64,000 nt of DNA from Phanerochaete sordida (lineage: Eukaryota; Basidiomycota; Agaricomycetes; Polyporales; Phanerochaetaceae). How positions within the stretch are numbered: the stretch's first letter is position 1; each line of letters begins with the position of its first letter. Position numbers and translations under genes: made by a program. The stretch covers positions 124,001-188,000 of the forward strand of contig BPQB01000050.1 of the NCBI GenBank assembly GCA_019973155.2, written 5' to 3'. The notes beneath the pieces are model-generated. The model was not told the DNA's origin. It worked only from the letters and a program-made list of their open reading frames with translations, and did no database searches. Shown in pieces: positions 56,580 to 64,000 of the stretch.

Positions 56580-57526
56580 GAAATGCGCGAGAATGCGTGC
56601 TCGTCGTCGGCGACGGCGAGGACGATGGTGGGGGTAAGGTTGTTCGAGCGGTTCCGGGGTCTTGGTTCGAATTTGAGGGACTTCTGACACTGCCTTTTTG
56701 GGTGCCGCTTACCGACGCCGATCCTTTTATGCGGCTGCTCTCGTTCTGCAGCCTCTGTACACACGGAACGGCGGGCTTTTATCTGCTTCTCACAAAGACA
56801 ATGTATACTGCGAGCTACAGCTCAGGATGCCAGCTGCGTCGATGCGTCGTCTGTTCGGGTAGTTCTGCAATGCCTCCCCGGCGGTATGACCCATACGCGC
56901 GCATCTCTTGCTTGGGCAGACTCGAACTGGCCAGTGAGCCTGCGGTCACACGAATCCACAGGCAGACTCCTGAGGATGCTGATGCGCTCCTTGTGAACCC
57001 TCGCCCCTCATCGCATCTACCGTGAGCAGGTTTAGATCGCGCCCTACGCGACCAGGTTGGTGGTAGGACACTGCTCGCGATTCCGATACTCCACTCTCCC
57101 TCGGAGATTCATACACAGCATCCGCTACAGGCAATGACAGATTGCCATGCGCGATACACGAGGCCCGACAGAAGCTGCCGGGCTATCCTGGCTTCTGATA
57201 ATCGCCCGTGTCCTGGGAGACGAGCGCGTCTCTAGCTCTGACTCGTGGAATATATCTTCAAACGAAAAAAGGCTACACAAGCTTGGCGTGTATTTAGCTG
57301 GCGCAAACATATCAGCTTGAGCACGGCATTAAGAAGTCACAGTAGTTCTCAAACGATTTTCGACGCGGATAAACGAATGCTTGAGGTGACGATAGCTACG
57401 ATGACAGAGCAATTGAGAAGTACGGTCTGCGTGTATGTTTATGGATGCGGGGTCGAACATGATTGCCTTAGCAGGAAGCGACCCGCGTGCTCTAAAGGAG
57501 CTGTCGGGGTTAACGACGATCTTCTC
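56580..57526. other. Intergenic, no gene recognised
   Basis: The interval lies upstream of the OTU gene. A TTCGAGT-like element near 56920 (reverse strand) was examined as a tRNA arm and rejected. No ORF can be supported. Confidence 0.5.
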
Positions 57527-58663
57527 CTAGGTCGAGATATCTTTCGGGTCTCTGACCATCTGTGTGGACGTTTTTAGGGATAGTGCTTTGCAGACAGCAG
57601 TTCGAGCTACTGACGAGATCAATGGACACAGGCGCGCCAGCCCAGGACGTGTTTTCCGCGCCGACGTAAAAGGTATGCAGGAACTTGAAGCCTAGTGACT
57701 GATAGAAGTGTCGATTTGCGGGATGGCTAGATGTCAGCTCGAGCTGGACACCCCGCGCATCTGCCTGTAGGTTGCATCAGTTATCGAGATCCGTCCTCGA
57801 TACGTGTAAAAATACAGGTTGAAACGAACCAAGGCGGCGGCGAGCTGCACAAGCGCAGTAGCATATCCGCGATGCTGACATTCGGGAGCGGTGGCAAGAT
57901 GGTCGATCTCGAGAATGTGAGACATACTCTCGCCCAGGAATGCTTCGAAGGTGTTTTGCATCCCGCTTATGAGCTCCGCGGTGCGCTGTGGCCAGGTCAA
58001 TCTCAAGCTCGATGGCGTCCACGATGCAAGAAACAAACCTTCTGCTGCTCTGCGGATAGGCAATACCAATTGATGAGTCGGACGATCCATGTGACAAACC
58101 GGCTAAGGATCTTGTTCAAGGGACGTTCTTCTAACGTAGGGTCGGCTCTTCATGCTTCTTAGACAACGGCTTACTAGCCCCGTAAAGCAGCACTCACAGA
58201 AGCATGATGGAGTCGCCATGATTGACCGTCCACGCAGTCCCGCTATAGACGGCATGACAATACTGTACAAACAATTTTACCTTCCTCCCGACTTGCCACC
58301 GCGCCCTGTACTTATAGTCGTCCTGATTTTATGCTATATCACAGTCGCAAACGTCCCACGAAGACGGCGACTTACAGGAGTGTTGTACAGATATAGGTTC
58401 AGCGGGTCATGCGCTATGCTTCGCATGATGGTGTCGTATACCCTCGGCAAGTCCCCTGCAAATACGCGCGTGAGTTGTCTGCCATACAGTAACGAAGCGA
58501 TGTTATACGGACTGTACTACATTGGTCTCGGCGTAACCATCTCTTGTGAGGTAGACGAGGGGTTCTCATGATAGTCTTCATCCGCCTTGATATCGAAGGA
58601 ATTCGTCTGGGCTTGGGGACCGTTGGCTCTGTCGCGTAGTGGAGCGAGGGGGGGAGGGGTCAT
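57527..58663 (-). pseudogene. GNAT-9, full-length copy interrupted by one in-frame TAG
   Basis: All seven exons are recognisable with good splice sites: 58663-58513, 58455-58376, 58322-58198, 58147-58039, 57985-57830, 57764-57615, 57559-57527 (would-be 267 aa). Lengths follow the subgroup template 80/125/109/156/150. The only defect is a TAG at 58519-58517, at the end of exon 1, where relatives have CAG (Gln) in the RPMQY motif. This is a single C-to-T change. Downstream, DHLATAPECQHRGYA and NRHFYQSLGF are intact, although His replaces Gly in NRGFY. Intron 4 starts GTTTGT. It could be a very recent pseudogene, an allele, or a base-calling error; no other in-frame ATG restores the N-terminus. 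Confidence 0.75.
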
Positions 58664-58937
58664 AGTCACTTCCAGCCGATGGGTTCATGGAGGAGGGCTA
58701 CGTCCTCCCGGAGGGTGGCTCTTTATCGACTTGGACGCGGCCGCATGACGAGATTAACGTAACGCTCTCCGCCAATCGTTACCGCTCATTGATATCATCA
58801 GGACGAGAAGACAAGACGTGCGACTTGAACTTGCGGCAGCACTTGTGTGCGGGATCACATCGTCCAGCTTCAAATTCGGCAAGGGTCGGCGTACCGTAAT
58901 GGTCCCTGAAGAAGAACAATTTGCATTGCGGCAGCTA

Positions 58938-60066
58938 CTATAGCGCAGGAACGCCTGTCTTCTCGTTCCACATGTCGCCCATGCTCTTTGGGTGCCTGAC
59001 CATCTGCGATGTTAAGAGTTAGACGGATGTGACAAAGTCTGGGAAGGTGACGACAGAACGCACAATATCTACCGGCACCGGCGCGGCGGTCCACGTCGGA
59101 TTGCCATCCCCGACGTGGAAAGTTGTCACGACTTCAAAGCCCAAGGAATGATAGAAGCCCCGGTTCGCCGTGTTGCTAGACACGAGCCAACTCGGGACAC
59201 CCCGTGCATCTGCCTACGGAACTGAGCGCCAGGTCTAGAAAACAGTGCGTGATGTCGCTACACGTACAAGGTTTGTGGCTACACGCACCAGGGACGACGC
59301 ATAGCCTCGTCCCTGGCATTCCGGAGAGGTCGCAAGGCTGCCGACTTCTATCATGTATGCCGTCCGCTCGCCCAACGTATCGCGGATCGCCTTTCTCATC
59401 TTTGTGCCGAATTCGGCACTGCGCTGTGGTTGCCTGGTCAGGTGCAAACGCTGACGAGAGTGCAGGCCACAAACCAGGCGCTGTTCCTTCGAATACGTTA
59501 GCTGATTGAGTCCTCGAACAAGCCGGTTGTGAATGGCGTTGATGATCTTATCAACTGCATCCTCCTGGCGCGCGGGGTCGCCGCTGAGCAAACCCGTCTG
59601 AGCTAGAACCAGAAGTCCGACTGTTATGTAAATGTCACTCACAGATTCATGATAGATTCTCCATGGTTGATGGTCCATTCGGACTTCTCGCGGACAACCT
59701 TGCAAAATTGGAGATGAAACGTGACCTTACGGCCAAGCTTCCAGCGTAGGCTGTCCTGGTGATGATCCTCAGGTTCAGGTAAGTCAAAACCCATCGATAC
59801 AGTCACGAGAGTCTCACTGGTGTGCCATTCAGGTATTGGTCCAGAGGGTCGGGCGCCAGAGTCAGCTCCGCGGTCTTGCAAGCTTTCGCCACGTCACCTG
59901 TGGCGGCACCGTCAGCTCCGTAACGGTCGTCGACGATTGACATACGGTATTGCATGTGCCTCGGATAGCTGATTTCGTGCACTTTGTTACCTCCAAATGC
60001 ACGCGGCGTACCATGGAAGACGGTAGAGGCAGTGTCGCGCGCATCCCAATTGTGAACTTCCACCAT
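58938..60066 (-). CDS. GNAT-family N-acetyltransferase, GNAT-10
   Basis: Seven exons (60066-59946, 59897-59818, 59767-59643, 59583-59475, 59423-59268, 59213-59064, 59003-58938) give 268 aa. The 109-nt exon 4 with a GTTTGT donor places it with GNAT-4 and GNAT-9. For exon 3 the acceptor ending ctgag is chosen over one 12 nt downstream because it restores the 125-nt length. Visible features: APDPLDQYLNGTP, WTINHGESIMN, CoA loop CQGRGYA, SSNTANRGFYHSLGF, and a 22-codon last exon starting MVRHPKSMGD. The start codon (MVEVHNW) gives the exon-1 phase shared by all copies. It is in tandem with GNAT-9. Confidence 0.85.
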
Positions 60067-60722
60067 TGCAGCTGAGCTTGGGAGCTGCCAGAGGGAGCCG
60101 GCGGAAGCACAGCCAATTGTTCGCCTCGGCCCCGCACGTACTTGTAGCTCGCAAGCGAGCGTCTTGCTGAGCCGCAGTCGTGGACGTAGTCGTGTCGTGT
60201 ATCACGAGCTGCGGTATGATGAGAGCCAGATGTCAGGAGATTTCGGCGACAATTGATGGTGCGCAGCTGATCCCATATATTCGCACACGCGGTGCCTGCT
60301 CGCTCTAGCCTCCGGCCACGCAGTGTCAGCCGGATTTCTGGGTGATCAGACCGCGATAGCGCCCTCGTGCGCTGCGGCGTAACGTTCGGACCTGCGCTAG
60401 GTGAACGCAGGATGAGCCGCAGCCGCAGCAATCGAGCAGCTTTGCAGAGCGTGCTATCAGCCGGTGTACTCTACCTGCTAAAGATTTCCGGTCAGATCCT
60501 GCGAAGGGGCAAGATCACAGACTGAGACGCACCTTCGTACAGTCACCGTCGAGTGTCATGTTGAGCACGCATTTCTCAGCGTCAGGTTCATCAAGCCCGC
60601 GCACCTATCGCGAAACGCACAAGTGAACATGCCCTGCGGTGGCTGTCATTCATTGATTATGCGTTGCTGTAAGATAATCGTGATGTTGTACAGTGACATG
60701 CGAGGAGAAGAAAGCAAGAAAA
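60067..60722. other. Intergenic between GNAT-10 and the INCENP-like gene
   Basis: This contains GNAT-10 upstream sequence and the 3' flank of the next gene. No other feature was seen. Confidence 0.5.
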
Positions 60723-63700
60723 CTACTCGAACCCCATGCGCCGCGCGTAATCGCGCTCCTCCTGCTCCGTGAGCTCGTCCGGGCCCGCCCAGTTCGCCGA
60801 GCTCGTGCGCGCGCGGAAGCGGCTCTGGCGCGTCCGGAAGATCTCCTCCATGCGCAGCGGCCCGATGGGCCCGAAGATGTCGTCGGGGTTCATCCGGCTC
60901 TGCTGCTCGAGCTGCTGGCGGAGCTCCGGGCTCTGCGCCCACTCGGGCGCGCCGTACCGCGGCCGGTCCTCGTCGTCCGAGTTCGAGTACTCGCTGTTGA
61001 TGTCCGGCAGCTCGATGCTCTCGCTCGTCACCGCTGGCGCGGCCTTCGGCGTCTGCTGCGCCGCCATCTGCGCCTTCGCGCGGTTCGCCATCTGGCTCTG
61101 CACGACCTTGGCTGGCTGCGGCTCGTCGCTGTCTGCGGCCTTGCCTTTGCCCTTGCCGGCGAGCTTGGGGTTTGAAGACGAAGCGGGCATTTTTGAGGTT
61201 TTGCTTTCCGCGGCCTTGGGAATGGCAGACGACGAAGCTGCGGCAGCAAGCGACTGGGTGGAAGCTTTCTTGGCCAAGGCCGACTTCAGTGGCGCGCCCG
61301 TCTTGCCACCCGTGGGTGGCGCATTTGTGGACGCAGACGGCGGCTTGATCGTGCGCGCAGGTTGCGCATCCTTCGATGGCGGCTTCGAAGACCCTGCCTT
61401 CTTGTCTGCCTCGACGTTGAGCTTTCGCTTCTGCGTCGCCTCTTCCTCAGCCTGTACGATAGAAATGAGCGACCGCGTCGTGAGGTGAACTTAGCCGAAC
61501 GCACCTTCTTCGTAGACCTGAGCGGCCGCTTGTCCGTGTGCTCCTCACGCTCGCGCTTCCGGCGCTCGGCCTCCTCGCGGACCTTGCGCTCCTCCTCCTG
61601 CACACGCGCCTTCTCCTCCTCCGCCTTGCGCTGCTGCGCCTGCTGCCGGCGCGCCTCCATCTCCTTGAGCCGCGTCGCCTTCTTCTCCGCCTCTTCCTGC
61701 TGCTGTGCCACGGGTCAGGCGGGGCGCCGCGGAAACGCGCAGAACGACTCACCTTCCGCGCAGCAGCAGCGGCGCGCGCGAGGCTCTTCACCGGCTCGGG
61801 CTTGCCCTTCTGCGCCTTGCTGCCGCCGAGCACGCTGCTCACGAAGCGCGTCGCCTGCCCCCAGACGCCGAGCTGCGACTGCGAGGACGACGTCGACGCC
61901 ATCGACTGCGCGCTCGGTGCGCGCGCGGGCTGCTGCGGTACGCTGTCAGACTTCGCTGCCGGTCGGATATGTGGGGAGCTCACCTTCACCAGGGTGACAG
62001 TAGGCTGGCCCGACGCGACAATCTCGTCGAAGTCCGCGTCCGCACCACCGACATACTCGTCATCCACGTCCATATCGTCCGTCTGCAGGTCGCCCTCATC
62101 AATCTCCCCCCTCGCCTTGTCAACATCCGAGTCAAGCTCCTCCACATCCTTCGCCTCGACCCGCACCTCCGGCCCCGCCGGCGAGTCAAGCCCAAGACTA
62201 CCACTCGCGCCCGCGCCGCCGCGCTGGCTGGGCGCCGAGTCCCACGTCGCGGTGTCGTCCTGCTCCTGCTGCGGCGCGGGCGCGCCGAACGGCGTCCACG
62301 CGGGCGGCGCGCTCGGCGCCGCGTCCGCCTGCCAGCTGTCCTCGAACATGTCGTCGTCGCTGTCGTCCGGCTGCCCATCGCGCTGTGCCGCGCGGTCCTC
62401 GGCCTCCTGCGCGCGGAGCCACGCGGCGGCGGCCTTCGGCGCAGGCGCCGCGTCCGGGCTTGGCAGGCGCGCGGGCACGCCGAGCGTCACGGCGGCGGGG
62501 AGCGAGAAGGGGTTCGCGACGGGAAGCTTGAACGTGTTCTCCTTGAACACGGAGTCCTTGCCCGCTGGCGCGGCGGCGGCGGCGGCGGGAGGCGACTTGC
62601 GCGGGGGTTGTGAGCTTGGCTTCGAGCTCTGCTGCTTTGGCGGCGCCTTGAAGACTGTCGGGGGCTTCGAGAACACGGAGGGGTTGGCTTGCGCAGAGGG
62701 CGGCTTGGTTATGTTCAGGATTGGCGGCGGGGAGTTCGGCGGGGTCGTCGTCGTGCTGATGTCCGCGGTTGACTGTTTGCGCACCGCGCCTGGTGGGCTT
62801 GGTTTCTTGGCCGCCTGCGCCTTGTCGAAGTCGGTCATGAGATCCGAGAGGCTCATGCGCCTGCTCGGGTCTTCCGTAGGCGGCGGCGAGGCCGCTCTCG
62901 CTGGCTTTGTGGACTCGGCAGATCGACGCGCAGGCCTTGCTGGTTCCTCGACGTTCGGAGTCGCCTCTGCCTTCGTCGATGGCTCAGAGGGTTGCTCGGG
63001 CTCTTCGGTCTTGTTCCGTTGAGCGACGCGTGCCTCAGCGGCCTTCCGTGCCTGTGCAAGTTCCGCCGCTGCATTGCCTCCGAGCGACTTGACGCCCTTG
63101 CCAGCGCGCGCGCCCTCGACGGTCTTCTTGAGACGATGCAGTGTGTGCTCCTCCGTCTCGTGGTCCTTGAGTGGGACGGTTATCTCGTCGAGCGCGTCGT
63201 AGTAATTCGAGTGTGATGGCGCGAGCGGGATGGGAGCAGCCTGGGGCTGTAGGTGCGTCTGGGCGGAGGGCTGAGCCTGGGGTTGCGGCACGGGCTGCTG
63301 CGTCTGTCCGGTGGCGCTCTCGAGAGACGACGCGTTCCGCTTGTGACGCAGGAATGCAAGGGCACCCGACTCCGATGCGGGGATCTCCTGCGCCGTCTTC
63401 TTGGGATCCGTAGCAGCGCCAGGAACAAGCATGCCTGCAGGCTCAGCGCTCTCCCCTCTCGACCCAATACGCCTGCCAGGTCCCGTCAGCTCCAGCGCCT
63501 TCGCCTCCTTCGCCTTCGTGAGCCAAGATGTCCGCTTCCCGAGCCCTGCGCCAGGTGTATGCGCCATAGGGTCGTGGGACATGCGCATCGACTTGCGCAG
63601 CGGGGAGGGGACGGGGAGGCCGGAGAACTGGGTGACGCTGGCCTTGCGCTTGAGCGGTGGGCCTGGCTCGTCTCGCAGGGGCACTGCGACGTCCTGGTCC

Positions 63701-64000
63701 ATGGGCTCTACCGTCACGTCGCGGATGGGCACCGCGTCGTCTTCGTCTTGCTCTGGGATGGGGTCAACTTCCAGGCGAACGGGTGATAGGCGGGACTGTT
63801 CGCCGGGCTCTTCGTCTTCTGCGATCATGGACAGCTCCTTGGCCGAGCCATGGTGGACAATGGTGGGTGCTGGGGTGTCTTCGGCGGTAGGCTGCTCGGA
63901 GAGCGCCGGAGGAGACTGCACTGGCTCTGCGATATTGACCTCGATGCGACTCTGAGGGCGTGATACCTCAGTATTCCGCTGGGCTTTGTCTTCAATGGTA
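60723..64000 (-). CDS. INCENP: INCENP/Sli15-like inner centromere protein, 5' end outside window
   Basis: Three exons are visible: the window edge to 61753 (open at 64000), 61702-61505 and 61451-60723, with 50- and 53-nt introns, giving about 1057 aa. The C-terminus is the IN-box that binds and activates Aurora B/Ipl1: IELPDINSEYSNSDDEDR, then PEWAQSPELRQQLEQQS, NPDDIFGPIGPLRMEEIFR and the TSSANW motif (RARTSSANWAGPDEL), close to the stop. Before it is a charged single-helix region (KKATRLKEMEARRQQAQQ onward to about 61505), as in INCENP proteins. The long first part is low-complexity, Pro/Ser/Lys-rich and probably disordered. The N-terminal centromere-targeting part lies beyond the window. 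It would act in the chromosomal passenger complex at kinetochores and the spindle midzone. Confidence 0.93.

Noticed and set aside
56880..57000. Possible tRNA on the minus strand (TTCGAGT loop near 56920)
   Set aside because: A T-arm could be drawn with four of five pairs, but no matching acceptor stem, D-arm or anticodon arm was found upstream.
7595..60066. Classical secondary-metabolite gene cluster
   Set aside because: No terpene synthase, PKS, NRPS-like, P450 or transporter gene is visible, and acyltransferases are scattered among conserved single-copy genes.
61941..61981. Possible extra 41-nt intron in the INCENP-like gene (donor after LVK, acceptor at tgacag)
   Set aside because: Removing it would shift the frame and break the downstream match, and the exon is open without it.

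Overview
The window is nuclear DNA from a filamentous basidiomycete, most likely an agaricomycete close to the Polyporales. The evidence is many short GT-AG introns (mostly 47-80 nt), GC-rich codon use, a Ste12 factor with a homeodomain-like region plus C2H2 fingers, and several agaricomycete-style families (short-N-terminus membrane proteins, F-box, wax-synthase-like MBOAT and fungal GH78 proteins). Exon models were built by hand from splice signals, reading-frame continuity and comparison between paralogues. No RNA evidence was available.

Single-copy conserved genes form a backbone: a membrane protein (1.7-2.5 kb), an F-box protein (3.5-5.0 kb), a four-RRM probable mitochondrial protein (12.5-14.3 kb), an unrecognised 344-aa protein (17.1-18.2 kb), STE12 (24.5-27.8 kb), VPS36 of ESCRT-II (28.4-30.6 kb), a Ser/Pro-rich membrane protein (32.2-34.7 kb), a secreted GH78 alpha-L-rhamnosidase-like enzyme (51.8-54.2 kb), an OTU-domain protein (54.9-56.6 kb) and the 3' part of an INCENP/Sli15-like chromosomal passenger gene (60.7 kb to the window end).

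Interleaved with this backbone is an expanded family of GNAT-fold acetyltransferases: ten full-length copies (called GNAT-1 to GNAT-10 here) and one relic. Nearly all share one exon template (80, 125, 97 or 109, 156 and 150 nt for exons 2-6). Left-hand copies lie on the + strand and right-hand copies on the - strand, so all point towards the middle of the window. GNAT-1 pairs with GNAT-6 and GNAT-2 with GNAT-5 as arms of an inverted segmental duplication (about 6.6-10.5 kb against 39.5-45.3 kb). The right arm also holds a wax-synthase-like acyltransferase (WS-A), and its paralogue WS-B begins just outside the arm.

Between the genes are unusual GC-rich tracts without convincing ORFs (notably 18.9-23.7 kb, also 15.6-16.7, 35.4-36.0 and 46.9-48.0 kb), a 15-bp tandem repeat and a small AT-rich tandem/inverted repeat. 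I saw no rRNA, convincing tRNA, CRISPR or intact transposon. The most interesting part is the GNAT/MBOAT acyltransferase locus, whose biochemical role cannot be told from sequence.
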